64,000 nt of DNA from Guadua angustifolia (Eukaryota > Streptophyta > Magnoliopsida > Poales > Poaceae), in the NCBI GenBank assembly GCA_036346375.1, contig CM070504.1, positions 9,483,890-9,547,889 on the forward strand, in the 5' to 3' direction. The position numbers and the translations under genes were made by a program. Under the pieces are notes generated by a model. That model was not told the origin of the DNA, did no database searches, and worked only from the letters and a program-made list of their open reading frames with translations. Of this stretch, positions 35,334 through 46,070 are shown one piece after another. Numbering within the stretch: the first letter of the stretch is position 1; each line of letters starts with the position of its first letter.

Positions 35334-37784
35334 ATGGGCACCCCGCCGTCCACCTCCGCCTCGACCTCCGCCGCAGCCGCATTCGACTCCGACTCCGTCC
35401 TCGTCGCGGCCGTGGCGGACGAGCTCGTCTCGGCGTCCCGCCTGCCCGCGCCACCGCCCATCCCCACCCTCCTTGCCCCCTACCTCCCGCGCCTCACCGC
35501 CTCCCACCACCCGCGCGTGCTCTCCCTCGCCGCCTCCAGCCCCGGGCTCGCCTCGCCGGACCCACTCCTCTCGTACCGCCGCCTCCTCTCGCCGCCCTCG
35601 TGCCTCCCCTCCCTTCTCCCTCTCCTCCCCGTCCTCCCCTACCGTCACCTCCTCCCGCTCCTCCTCTCCTTCGTCTCGCTCGACCCGCTCCGCCACCTCC
35701 ATCGCCACCTCCTTGCGCACCTCCCCTCGAGCCCGCTCGCCGACGCTGCTCTCTCCGCCTACGCCCGCCTCCGCCTCCCCCACCTCGCCGCGCAGCTCCT
35801 CCACTCCCTCCGCCGCCGAGGCCGCGTCCGCCCCTCCCTCCAGGCCGCCAACGCCGTCCTCTCCGCCCTCGCGCGGAGCCCCTCCACCTCGCCGCAGGCC
35901 TCCCTGGATGCCTTCCGATCCCTCGTCGCGCTCCGCCTCCACCCCAACCACTACACCTTCAACCTACTCATCCACACCCACTGCTCCAAGGGCACCCTCG
36001 CCGACGCCCTCGCCACGCTCTCTACCATGCAGGGCTTTGGCCTCTCCCCCGACGCCGTCACCTACAACACGCTCCTCAACGCGCACTGCCGGAAGGGCAT
36101 GCTTGGCGAGGCGCGGGCGCTGCTCGCGAGGATGAAGAGGGAGGGGATCGCGCCCACGCGGCCGACGTACAATACCCTCGTGTCCACATACGCGAGGCTC
36201 GGGTGGATTAAGCAGGCGACCAAGGTCGTGGAGGCCATGACGGCCTTCGGGTTCGAGCCAGACCTGTGGACGTACAATGTGCTTGCCGCTGGGCTGTGCC
36301 AGGCGGGGAAGGTGGTCGAGGCGTTTAGGCTGAAGGATGAGATGGAGCGGCTCGGCACGGTGCGGCCTGATGTGGTGACCTACAATACGCTCGCTGATGC
36401 CTGCTTCAAGTGGCGGTCCTCGTCAGATGCACTAAGGCTGCTTGAGGAAATGCGTGAGAAGGGGGTGAAACCAACTTTGGTCACACATAACATTGTTGTA
36501 AAGGGGCTTTGCAAGGAGAGGGAATTGGAGGAGGCGATAGGGCGTTTAGAGAAGATGGCAGAGGAGGGGTTGGCACCAGACGTGATCACATACAATACAT
36601 TGATCGATGCATACTGCAAAGCGGGCAATGTTGCAAAAGCATTTGCACTGATGGATGAGATGGTGGGAAGGGGACTCAAAATGGACACCTTCACACTAAA
36701 CACCGTGCTGTATAACCTATGCAAAGAGAAGCGTTATGAAGAGGCCGAGGAGCTCTTGCATTCACCACCACAGCGGGGTTTTGTGCCTGATGAAGTTAGC
36801 TATGGTACGGTGATGGCGGCCTACTTCAAGGAGTATAATCCAGAACCTGCTCTGCGTCTGTGGGATGAGATGATTGAGAGGAAGTTGACGCCAAGCACTT
36901 CGACCTACAACACGTTGATCAAGGGGCTTTGTAGGATGGGGAGGTTGAAAGAGGCGATTGATAAGTTGAATGAGCTCATGGAGAAGGGGTTAGTGCCAGA
37001 TGACACGACGTACAATATTATCATTCATGCCTACTGCAAGGAAGGTGACTTGGAGAATGCTTTCCAATTCCACAACAAGATGGTGGAGAATTCCTTTAAG
37101 CCGGATGTTGTTACCTGTAACACTTTGATGAATGGGCTGTGTCTTCATGGGAAGCTTGACAAAGCATTGAAGCTCTTTGAATCCTGGGTAGAGAAAGGGA
37201 AGAAGGTTGATGTTATCACATATAATACCCTAATTCAAGCTATGTGCAAAGATGGGGATGTCGACACTGCTTTGTATTTCTTTGCCGACATGGAGGTCCG
37301 GGGATTGCAGCCTGATGCTTTTACTTACAATGTTGTGTTATCTGCACTATCTGAAGCAGGGAGATCAGAAGAAGCACGGAATATGCTGCATAAATTAGCT
37401 GAGAGTGGAAAATTATCTCAAATCTTTGCTTCTCCTTTGGTGAAGCCTTCTTCTGTGGAGGAAGCAGAGACGGGGAAGGAGCATGAGAGTAAACCTGACA
37501 CAGAAACTGGTGAAAATAAGCCTCCTTCTGTGGAGGAAGCAGAGACAGGGAAGGAGCATGAGAGTAAACCTGATGCAGAAATTGGTGAAAATGCACAAGA
37601 TAATGCTCTGGAGACCTACACGAAATGCCTAAATGAGTTATGCAACGGTGGGCAATTGAAAGAAGCTAAGGCTGTTTTGGATGAGATGATGCAAAAGGGA
37701 ATGTCTGTCGACAGTTCAACATATATAACTTTGATGGAAGGGCTTATCAAGAGACAGAAAAGGTTAACACATGCAGCTGGGTAG
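35334..37784 (+). CDS. P-class pentatricopeptide repeat (PPR) protein
   Basis: A single exon of 816 codons. An in-frame ATG exists at 35175, but the one at 35334 sits in a strong CCATGG context and begins a sequence like other grass PPR starts, so I prefer it. The first 250 residues are Pro/Leu/Ala-rich with an organelle-targeting look. From about residue 195 to 715 run roughly fifteen 35-residue PPR motifs (patterns such as VTYNTLLNAHCRKGMLGEAR, VITYNTLIDAYCKAGN and FTYNVVLSALSEAGRSEEAR). There is no E or DYW extension, so it is a P-class RNA-binding protein for mitochondrial or plastid transcripts. Near residue 705 a 25-residue Glu/Lys-rich segment is present twice in tandem before a final PPR pair. 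The frame is intact. The target is unknown. Confidence 0.95.
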   Translation: MGTPPSTSASTSAAAAFDSDSVLVAAVADELVSASRLPAPPPIPTLLAPYLPRLTASHHPRVLSLAASSPGLASPDPLLSYRRLLSPPSCLPSLLPLLPVLPYRHLLPLLLSFVSLDPLRHLHRHLLAHLPSSPLADAALSAYARLRLPHLAAQLLHSLRRRGRVRPSLQAANAVLSALARSPSTSPQASLDAFRSLVALRLHPNHYTFNLLIHTHCSKGTLADALATLSTMQGFGLSPDAVTYNTLLNAHCRKGMLGEARALLARMKREGIAPTRPTYNTLVSTYARLGWIKQATKVVEAMTAFGFEPDLWTYNVLAAGLCQAGKVVEAFRLKDEMERLGTVRPDVVTYNTLADACFKWRSSSDALRLLEEMREKGVKPTLVTHNIVVKGLCKERELEEAIGRLEKMAEEGLAPDVITYNTLIDAYCKAGNVAKAFALMDEMVGRGLKMDTFTLNTVLYNLCKEKRYEEAEELLHSPPQRGFVPDEVSYGTVMAAYFKEYNPEPALRLWDEMIERKLTPSTSTYNTLIKGLCRMGRLKEAIDKLNELMEKGLVPDDTTYNIIIHAYCKEGDLENAFQFHNKMVENSFKPDVVTCNTLMNGLCLHGKLDKALKLFESWVEKGKKVDVITYNTLIQAMCKDGDVDTALYFFADMEVRGLQPDAFTYNVVLSALSEAGRSEEARNMLHKLAESGKLSQIFASPLVKPSSVEEAETGKEHESKPDTETGENKPPSVEEAETGKEHESKPDAEIGENAQDNALETYTKCLNELCNGGQLKEAKAVLDEMMQKGMSVDSSTYITLMEGLIKRQKRLTHAAG
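37446..37595. repeat. 75-bp in-frame tandem duplication in the PPR gene
   Basis: Units 37446-37520 and 37521-37595 differ at only a few bases. They encode two copies of (K)PPSVEEAETGKEHESKPD plus about seven residues, inserted between PPR motifs. Confidence 0.95.
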
Positions 37785-38261
37785 TACACGCTGTAGATTT
37801 TTGCTCCTTTGGGATATGTTATCATCTGGGTTTTAGTCATAACTCTTGCAAGCTTGAGTATATGAAAACCTGGAGTGGCATGATGGTCAGAAAAAGGAGT
37901 AGGTATGTCATCTGGTTGTTTTCACCATAAGAATCTTTATTACCTTCCATTTTCAGTACCAAGTAAATCCGTTTTCCACAATAAAATCTACTAAACATAA
38001 AAAGAATGCTAGCAACAAATTAAATCATTGTTTCTTGGGCACCAGATCAAATAGTTTAGTCTCTAAATTCTCTGGATCATAACCTATTAGATTCTAACTG
38101 TCCAACTTGAGCAAAAAGAGTTGACTTTTTGAAAAGCGTCGTTGACAATATTTAGTGAAACAGATTACCTTCTCTCCTATTTTAAAGCCTGTCTTGCAAT
38201 ACTGTCCAAGTGTCCATCTTAAACTAAGCTGTTTTATTTGCCTGTAAAACATCATTTGCCA
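37785..38261. other. PPR gene 3' UTR and intergenic
   Basis: Non-coding AT-rich sequence following the PPR stop. Nothing else was recognised before the MULE-like element. Confidence 0.5.
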
Positions 38262-38270
38262 TGACCAGGC

Positions 38271-38962
38271 CCATGGTTGTTAAGCGTCGCCTAGGCGCCG
38301 CCTAAGCGCCCAGCGCTGGAGGAGCTTGTCGGGAGGTGTCGCCCGCTTTGGCCGCGCAAGGCGTCCCGCCCGGCGTCTAGGCGTCGCTCTGGCCGTCGCT
38401 GGCGTCTCCAAGCGAGGTTGGGTGGCACTTTGGGTTGGGAGGAGTCGGCAATAAGTCGCTGTCGCCCCCATTCGCCCGTCCGCCGCCACCCGCCACCACC
38501 AACGCCGCCGCCGTCGGCTCCAGATCCGTAAGTCTCTCGCCTCCTCCTCCTCTCCTCCTTCTCCTCCTCTCCTTTGCCTCAGCGTGGCTCCCTCCAGGCA
38601 GTGGCTCCCCTCCGCGGCGCCGAGAGAGAGAGAGAGAGAGAGGCGGAGCGAGAGGGTAGTGGAGGCGATCTTTGAGAAAGAAGCCGAGCGAGATCATGAG
38701 AGAGAGAGAGGGCGGCGGGTGTTTTCTTTGCAAAGCCGAGAGAGAGAGAGAGAGGTGGGCTGGCTGGCCCGATCGAGAGAGGGAGTGATGGGTTGGGTGG
38801 CCCAATGAGAGAGGAGGAGGAGGAAGGAAGGAGGAGAGAGTTGATATTGCTGATGTTAAACTGATGTTAATAGATTTTTTTTGTCGCCTAATCCTCGCCT
38901 AGGCGCCTAGGCGTCCAGGCGATGGGCTAGCGCCTCGCCTCACCTTGTCGCCTTGACAACCT
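38271..38962. mobile_element. MULE-like element with GGCGCCTAGGCG termini
   Basis: The element is 692 bp. The left end ATGGTTGTTAAGCGTCGCCT and right end (inverted) AGGTTGTCAAGGCGACAAGG form imperfect inverted repeats, with GCGCCTAGGCG-type palindromes inside both. Exact 9-bp direct repeats TGACCAGGC lie at 38262-38270 and 38963-38971. The interior is rich in (GA)n microsatellites (38620-38760) and has no transposase. Confidence 0.75.
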
Positions 38963-38971
38963 TGACCAGGC

Positions 38972-39631
38972 CTTTACTCAGGGAATTTCTCTTATGGAAC
39001 AATTCTTACTGGCTTTCTTTGTTGATGTCTACCACTGTCGAACTTAGTGATTAGTCACACATAACTTTGTTGGCCATCCTTTGTTTATCTTCAATATTAC
39101 TTTTTTCTCTCCTGGTGTGAGCTAGCCAAGATTGAAGCAGCGACAATGCATTTAGCTCTACATCTTTTCTGAGAACATAAGAGTGCCCATTGAACATATG
39201 CTTTAGCCATTTCCTTGTTACACATCTTCATAACATTATATATGCATATATTTTTAAAATCCCCTTACCAGTTTTCCTTTTCTGCCATCATCAAGGGTGG
39301 TGTCTGCCTTTCTATCGTGTGAAACTCACAAACATATTCTACACCTCCGGTTGATGTAAATATGACATCTAATGTGGATCACAAACTGATGTGACTTAAC
39401 ACCATCAGGTATGTTGTTTATTGTTTCTATTATTTTATTGAAGTGATTCATTCACTTTGACCTTGCCAACTTTTTTTTCTTCAAGATTGTTTACCAGCTA
39501 TATACTTTGTGATATCGGATGTATATTACCTTCTCCCCAAAATAATTGGTTGCATTTTCCATATCATATTTCATACTTTTGGGTGAACATATGAGTGTAG
39601 AACATGTTGTTATACCTATTTGGCCTTGAGT
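38972..39631. other. Intergenic, no gene recognised
   Basis: AT-rich non-coding DNA between two transposons, with no open frame of interest. Confidence 0.5.
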
Positions 39632-39640
39632 GACACGATC

Positions 39641-40541
39641 AATGAAGCGGAAACGCGGAACGTGGCGAGTTCTCGTCCCGGAACTTCGTCCAAACGAGGA
39701 AGGGGACAACACAAGACGTCGACCAACGCCATCGAACGCCGATTCGAACCCGTGGACGCGAGACGTGGGAACCGAGAGGAGGAGTTGAGGAGGAGTTGGG
39801 GGAGAATGAGAACCTGCGCTAGGATCGTTGGGAGGTCGCCGTCAAGATGTCGAAGTGTCGGTGTCCTTCAACGCGTCGCCGCCGTGTTTCCTCGGCGTTC
39901 GTGCGCGTCATCGGCCACCGGCCGACTTCCCGCCCACTTGGAGTTGCGCCACCGCGTCGTGGTCTTCCCGCGGTGCATCTTCTGCAAGATCTTGCCGCTA
40001 CCACCGGCCGCCCGTGATCGGCGCTTCGTGCCTCGTCGGCGTCGCCAACCGCCGGATCCTCACGCTGACGTCGCTTCTCGGGCCCGCGACCGCCGCAGCG
40101 CGCTTGGCGGCCGTCTCGTCACCCGAGCGAACTTGGCGACGGACTTCAAAAGTTCCTCAATCGGATTTAATCCTCTTCGTTGGCTCGACTCGAGAGGAGT
40201 CATGGTCACGTGAGGCATTTGGCTTTCTTACACTCTGGCCATGAGAAGCGGACAACCAAGGCAACTATATGAGGAGTGGGATTTATTCTCTGGTGTCCAC
40301 GTCAGCTAACAGGGAAAGGTATTGTGAAGTTTTTTCAGAACCATCAACATTCGAACGCGTTGCTCGTTCTGAGGGATCGTTCCAGGAACATCGTTCCCAA
40401 CCAATTGGGAACACGTTCCAATTCTCGAACGAACACTGCGAGGAGGTATACCCCCCTTCGTACCATAATTTTCAAAGTGGCATCCCTCGTCCCGGCGTTC
40501 CCGTTCCTCGACCCCCTCGACCCGGGAACTTGGCTTCATAG
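39641..40541. mobile_element. MULE-like non-autonomous element, 901 bp
   Basis: Exact 9-bp direct repeats GACACGATC lie at 39632-39640 and 40542-40550. The ends share a short inverted ATGAAGC. The interior is GC-rich and contains repeated GGAACG/CGTTCC motifs on both flanks (40320-40540 pairs in part with 39640-39730). No transposase-like frame. The inverted repeats are short, so the class is inferred mainly from the 9-bp duplication. Confidence 0.55.
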
Positions 40542-40550
40542 GACACGATC

Positions 40551-40972
40551 ACATGAATCATTGTCTGATGGGTTCAACAAGGTCTGAGGTTGTTTTTCTT
40601 ATTTAACTTAAGATGATATGTTTCTATTTAAAATTCATAATATGCAAACTTTACCATTCCTTTTAAATCTCTTATATTTATATCCCTGTCCACTTGTTTT
40701 AACACACATGGTGTCATGCAAGTTTTATGAGTCCTTGAACCTCTATATTTAGACTTGGAAAATCCTATTTAGCCACTATGATGAATCTTTGTTTGTCTTC
40801 CGCAGCTAGCAATTCAATTAAAAGGTAGGGAATGCTTTTTCCAGAAGCTCGGTGGCAAGCAGCCTTTTAGTCTTAATGCTGCCTAGAGGAAAATGTTTTC
40901 TTGAAGGGTGCATGCACGACTCGTGGCGCCGTTCATCACCCTTTTGGTTAGAATTCCATCTGAGACTCCAAA
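40551..40972. other. Intergenic, no gene recognised
   Basis: Short AT-rich spacer between a MULE-like element and the Helitron. No supported feature. Confidence 0.5.
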
Positions 40973-41390
40973 TCATACCTATACTAAAGATTGAAAGTTT
41001 TCCCGAAGGAGAGGCCCTCCACGTCAGTAAAGCTTCGGCGATGAGCGTACGCGAGCCGAGCCGAGCCTTGCGCGAGCCTACTCGCGGCTCCTCCGTACGC
41101 GGCGTGGCCATCGCTGCGCGCCTGCGCCAGCCTCGTCTGGCTCGTGCCGCTCTCCTGGCCGTCACCCGTTGCGATTGCTCTTTGCCCAGCCTGGATTCGC
41201 GCCTCCGGAATGTTCCGTCTGTCCCCTTTTTGCCTTCGTCTTCCACGGGCCTCAATTGGAGCTCCCCAAATCTGCCCGGTGCTCGTCTCGACCACTCCGT
41301 CCACTTTCCTCCGGGAGCTCCACCGTCTCCCCGCGTTCATCTCCGCCGCGTCCGTTGCGCTTCGCTAGGTAGGCGCCTTAGCCGCGGCTC

Positions 41391-41768
41391 ATGCCTTTCC
41401 TTCCCTCCTACTGGGCGCCACTCCCTCGATTCGTCCGTCTCCCCGCGTTCGTCTCCGCCGCATCAGCCTGCGCATGGAGCTCCCAAGGTTGCGTTGGTGC
41501 CAAAGCCGAGGTATTAATTGATTCGCGAGATCTCGTGGCGGCGGCATCCACGCGGATCGGATCCGCTACTGGAGGCGGCGAAGCAGGCGTCTCCTTCTTC
41601 GACACCGACGTCCACACCTCCGGCGTCATCTACACCATCAACGCCGACACCGTCGTCGTGCAGACGCCGTCAGCGAAGCTCGGCAATCTCATCCACTACA
41701 TGGCCACATTCGTCTCGAATTCATCGTCGGATTCACCGCCGCTGGGTGATTCATGTGACTGCATGCAG
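41391..41768 (+). pseudogene. Unidentified GC-rich coding fragment upstream of TAF1 exons
   Basis: An open frame runs GEAGVSFFDTDVHTSG, IYTINADTVVVQTPSAKLGN, then LIHYMATFVS. It continues in frame through the acceptor-like CATGCAG into the TAF1 exon at 41769. Composition and codon use look like a grass first exon, but I do not recognise the protein. In the Helitron context it is best read as a separate captured fragment, or as a start exon joined to TAF1 by chance. Confidence 0.4.
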
Positions 41769-44083
41769 GTTGAAATTTCTTTTGCTAAAGGAGGTTTACC
41801 CTCCAAACTAAAAACCAAGATGATGTCTGATGTAAGTGATGTCATTCTACTTAAAAGGAAAAATGTTTCTGGAAAGGATGGCTTTAAGGTATGTTCAGAG
41901 CATGACTGTGATTTCTGTGGTAATTTTGTCTACCGCTGGAGGCTTTTGAATTTCATCTTTGCAATTCCTACTTGGGATTTTGCCAGAAGTTGTATTTGAA
42001 TATATAGTATACACGTTATTGTTTGCTTCCTGAACTAGCTTTTTTGTCTATACTGATTGTTGATATTGTACATAAATCTGACTCAACAAGGTTTGCTGAA
42101 CTTCCACCTATGCTGTGTTTGATTATGTTGAACTGATGAAGTAATGATACTAAATGGTTTAGAGATCTTGGCACAATGTTGTCAGTTTGAAGGGTAACTA
42201 TCTTGTGTCATTGAAAAGTTTTTTTTAAAGTATATATATACGGGCAATGGTGTTTATCCTTGCTATACAACCTGACCAAAATTTTACATCTAACTCTCTA
42301 TAGGCCTGGAGAAACACATAAAAAAAAAAGTTCAGAAGGAAATGCGATAAAAATATTCAAGTTAAATATTTTGGTGAACTTGTATTTTCTGTTTCTTACT
42401 TTCACGTCAAGCACCTTTTTTTTTCAAATGTTCTTTAAAAATTTACAGTGTTACTTTGCATGCTTTAGTACTTTACACCGTAAGCTAACTTTGCATGGAT
42501 ACCAACCCATGTTGAAATATGGCATAACTTCATTAGTTTGGTCAGTGCCTGAGAGCTTAGGCTTTTTTTGTACTGTACCGATTCGTACAATAAATAATAG
42601 TTGGTTTGGGTTACTGCAATTTGCTAAGTAAGCAGTGGCATCTAAAAGTGTACAAGTTAGTTTATAAGTTGCTGTTCTGTTTATTTTGTCAGACTGCACA
42701 ATAACTGTCTGGTGAGTGCTAATTTAAGCTGAATAGTGAAGTACCAAAATTTATGTTTGTACTCTTGTGGCAATTCAAGTAAGGTAATGCTGCCGTGCAC
42801 TGGTTTTTGCTTGCTGCCATACCTGTAAGAGCTTTAGCTGGGAAGGTTTCTGCTTAAATTTAAAAAGAAACGTGAATACTGGTATTGAGGATTCTATGGT
42901 TATATGCTGAACTTCTTAACTTCTTTTAAAAGGAGTAGCATTAACATAATGCTGATCCTATCTTCCTATCATGATTCTTACGTGGCATGCCTTTTTTATT
43001 TGAAGGAAAAGAGACACGCACGGGGTGATACTCTTGTATGTGGAGCTTGTGGTCAGGTAGGCATAGTAGAATGGATTCTTGCAAATGATGTTCTGAAATA
43101 GGATTGTGTTTCCTGACGTCACTTTGTTATTGATAGCTTGGGCACATGCGGACCAACAAACTGTGCCCCAAATATGAGGAAGATCAAGAAACATCAGAAA
43201 TGGATGCGACTTCTGTGAGATCTAATCCTTCTGATGTAGTGACTCATGCTCAAATAAAGACACCAAAGAAGAGGTTGGTAGCCAAGGTTTCATCTGAAGT
43301 TCCTGAAATTGAAGAGCCAGAAAGTATTGAAAAGATCAAACCAGTAAAATTCAAATGTGGGGAACCTGAGAAGTCCTTAGAGAGGAACATATCTCTACTG
43401 TCAGGTTCTTTAGTTTCTGATAAGCGTATGATGGATACTACAGATCTGAAATCTACTGGAAATGCCAATAGGATTAAAATATCTAATAAGACGAAGTCTG
43501 AAGATTATCCTCCTGATACTCCTAAGCCATCTGTTGTAATACGGCCTCCTGCTGAAGTAGAGAAGGATGAAGATCATTACCAAGCAGCCTAAGGGGCTTG
43601 TAGACCAGGAAAGAGCTATTGAACATAAGAGTGGTCAGGAGCCCAGGAAGACAAGGAAGGTTGTTGAATTGTCAAGCTTTGAGAAGAGAAACGGAGAGGA
43701 TGGTCATTTGTTTGCTGGAGAACCCAGCCAGATGAATCTCACAAGGTAGATTGTGGGGTCAGCAGGGTAAAAGGGGGAGCAAAGGAGTAATGGAAATTAA
43801 TGAATCCTGGAGAGATTTTGAAGAGCAAAGAGAGAGAGAGAGAGAGGAACAAAGGCTAATTGAAGCTAGGGTGTATGAAGCAAGGAGGGAGGAAGAGCTT
43901 CAAAAGGCAATGAAGAAAAAGAAGAAAAAGAAAAAACATGAATTTCGAGATGATTACCTACTTGATCAAAGGCCATACAAAAATGACAGAAGGGTACCTG
44001 AAAAGGATCGTGCAGCTAAGAGACGTACTCCAGCTGATATGACAGAATATTCACCATCAGCCAAGCGGCACAAAGGAGGAGAG
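41769..44083 (+). pseudogene. TAF1: Partial TAF1 (TFIID subunit 1/HAF1-like) fragment
   Basis: The exon at 41769-41888 encodes VEISFAKGGLPSKLKTKM. An exon ending at 43055 encodes HARGDTLVCGACGQ. From 43137 the frame continues LGHMRTNKLCPKYEED, completing the TAF1 zinc knuckle (C-x2-C-x4-H-x6-C), then TSEMDATSVRSNPSD. A frameshift near 43565 diverts the frame (the QPKGL...RKTRKVVELSSFEKR block is in another phase), and a second break near 43745 precedes the Glu/Arg helix SWRDFEEQRERE and HEFRDDYLLDQRPY. It stops at a donor GAG/GTACTT (44083). The HAT core, the start and the bromodomain are missing. Introns are retained, so this is genomic capture rather than retroposition. Confidence 0.85.
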
Positions 44084-45057
44084 GTACTTGTTTTCGCTTA
44101 TATGTTTAATGGGATTATGCATTGTTTTAATAATGTTCGGCTGTTGCTGATTACACTGCACTAGGAGAATTGTGGCCACATCTTTGACCAAATAATTGTA
44201 TGAAAGGTTTTATCCAGCTTTGTGTTTTCTTTTGTTTTCTCTTTTGAGAAACTGTGCCTAACTTTTTCTCAATTAAACAGTCTCACTCAAATGTGTGATC
44301 CCAACGGAATATTGTGTGTATTCGTTGTTAAGAGATGTAGGCACGATAGCCTAGAAAATCACTTGGAATCATAAATTCCGTTTGTTTTATTTTTTTGTTA
44401 TCCAATACTTAGTTTGATCTTTGCCTTAACCTTCTGTCGTCTTTAAATTTTTCAACGAGTTTTTCTATGTAGAGACTGCTACTTTGTTAAATATGGATGT
44501 GATGCCCATGTGTTATTGTTCGTCACTAATCAATAATTTCTTACAGCTATTGCTGCCTGACTGCCTCACCTGTGATTTATTCTTTTACCAAATCTTCCAC
44601 AAAACGCATATTCACACACCTGTTTGATATAGCCACGTAGACATACGTAACTGCAAAACTGCAATTCGTTTGTATAATATTCAAGACATATAAAGCATTT
44701 TTACCCTATATTTAAATAGAAATAAACCATAGTTTTTGCTTCCGCTTTATCTTTTCCCTTGTCTTATATATACAAACATGTTTTCCTTATCGTCTTTTGT
44801 CGATACCAATTAGCTATTTTTTATGCTCTTTAGCGAAGTGCTATTCCTGTAATATTGACTATAGCGACTATAAGTCAGCCGACTACAAAAATAATACAGA
44901 GTGATTATAACCGGCTATCCTCCCGTTGTTTCCTACGGGATAGAACCATATAGCTGACGCAACAGTCTACCATTTAGATCTACGCTAACCACATAATTTT
45001 TTTCCACGCATATAAAAGCAACTAACGTGGCGTGGCACGCCGCGCACCCATTTCTAG

Positions 45058-45490
45058 TGTACAATATACAAACTCGATATCCTTGCTATATGAAACACAG
45101 GTTATTGTAGTGTTACTTGGTCACGGACACGGGAGTCGAAATCCGACTCGAATTCAAGAAAATTTGGACATAGGAAATGCTATTCGGAATCGGACATGGA
45201 TGTCAGAATCTGACTCGGATTTAAGGTGTCTGATTCGGCAATTTCTTTTCAACACGGGTGTCCAAGTACCATTGGTTTATTGTAATACTGCTTTTGGTCT
45301 TTGCTGTTCAGATGAAACTTTTAACTTAATTTTTGTTTGTTACTAACGTCAAAGTTCGCAATAACCAGCTTATGTTGAATTAATTGTTCAATGTAGACGA
45401 CATGTTGACATTGCATTTGTTTCTTTGCTGGTAGTTTACACATAATTGGCGTAAACATAGACTGTTGTATGCTTAACAGCATGTTTGGTG
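45058..45490. other. Intergenic, no gene recognised
   Basis: AT-rich DNA with TCCGACTCGGATTT-like repeats (45120-45240), probably transposon debris. Confidence 0.4.
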
Positions 45491-46070
45491 GTATACTAGT
45501 ATTGCTGATTGCAAACATACTTTACCTGGTACTTGAAGGTGCGTTTGGTTGGATGTACGAGGGTGAATCGAACCGTTCCGTATAGGATTTGATTCTATCT
45601 CTGCGTTTGGTTGATTGAACGGAACCATTTAGTACATGATGAGATGGTATAGATTCTTGGAATATTCTACAAAGATACTGCACCATCCCGTACATGCAAT
45701 TTGGCCGAACCAATTGGTCCAAGACCGGATCATTCACTCGCACCATCCCTCAAACCAACCTCATTTCTCAATCCAATCTCATGCTTTCAACCAAACATTA
45801 TCTCGTACCATCATGTATCATTCCATCCAACCAACTAAATAAAATCTTATATCATTCCTAGGTAACCAAACATCTTTTCTGTACCATTTTATCCAGGATC
45901 ATCCTATCATCTTGTACCATTCCATCCTATTTATCTTCGTACATCCAACCAAACGCACCCTAAGCAAAGCGAAAGTGCTGTGAATCGTAGCATACTGGTA
46001 TTGCTGATTGCAAACATGCTTTACCTGGCACTTAAGCAAAGCGAAAGTGCTGTGCATCGTGGCATGGTAT
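45491..46070. repeat. About 80-bp host tandem duplication split by a MITE
   Basis: One intact copy lies at 45991-46066 (ATACTGGTATTGCTGATTGC ... AAGCAAAGCGAAAGTGCTGT). The other is split: its first half is at 45492-45534 and its second half at 45962-45990, separated by the MITE at 45538-45960. Confidence 0.8.
45538..45960. mobile_element. MITE with GGGTGCGTTTGGTTGGATGT termini
   Basis: The left end GGTGCGTTTGGTTGGATGTA and right end (inverted) GGGTGCGTTTGGTTGGATGT match over at least 22 bp. The interior has multiple ACCATCC/CCATTCCATCC-like short repeats. It is 423 bp and non-coding. The exact duplication could not be fixed, because a few extra bases (GAA) lie beside the left end compared with the intact host copy. 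Confidence 0.8.

Larger units (their letters stand above)
40973..45057 (+). mobile_element. Gene-capturing non-autonomous Helitron (TAF1 fragment)
   Basis: The 5' end is TCATACCTATACTAAAG preceded by A (40972). The 3' end is a 19-bp imperfect palindrome, CGTGGCGTG-G-CACGCCGCG (45026-45044), 9 nt before CTAG (45054-45057), followed by T. That is the Helitron A|TC...CTAG|T signature without target duplication. The 4,085-bp interior has no Rep/helicase but carries at least one host-gene fragment with introns (TAF1, 41769-44083) in the same orientation, plus an upstream GC-rich segment of other origin. The 5' end is less certain than the 3' end. Confidence 0.7.

Noticed and set aside
35184..35951. 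Long minus-strand open frame opposite the PPR N-terminal region
   Set aside because: It is a Gly/Glu/Arg-rich mirror of the GC-rich Pro/Leu/Ala coding strand. The plus strand continues into clear PPR motifs.
39620..40244. Arg/Ser-rich open frames in the 901-bp insert
   Set aside because: They lie within a transposon with 9-bp duplication and show no protein motif.
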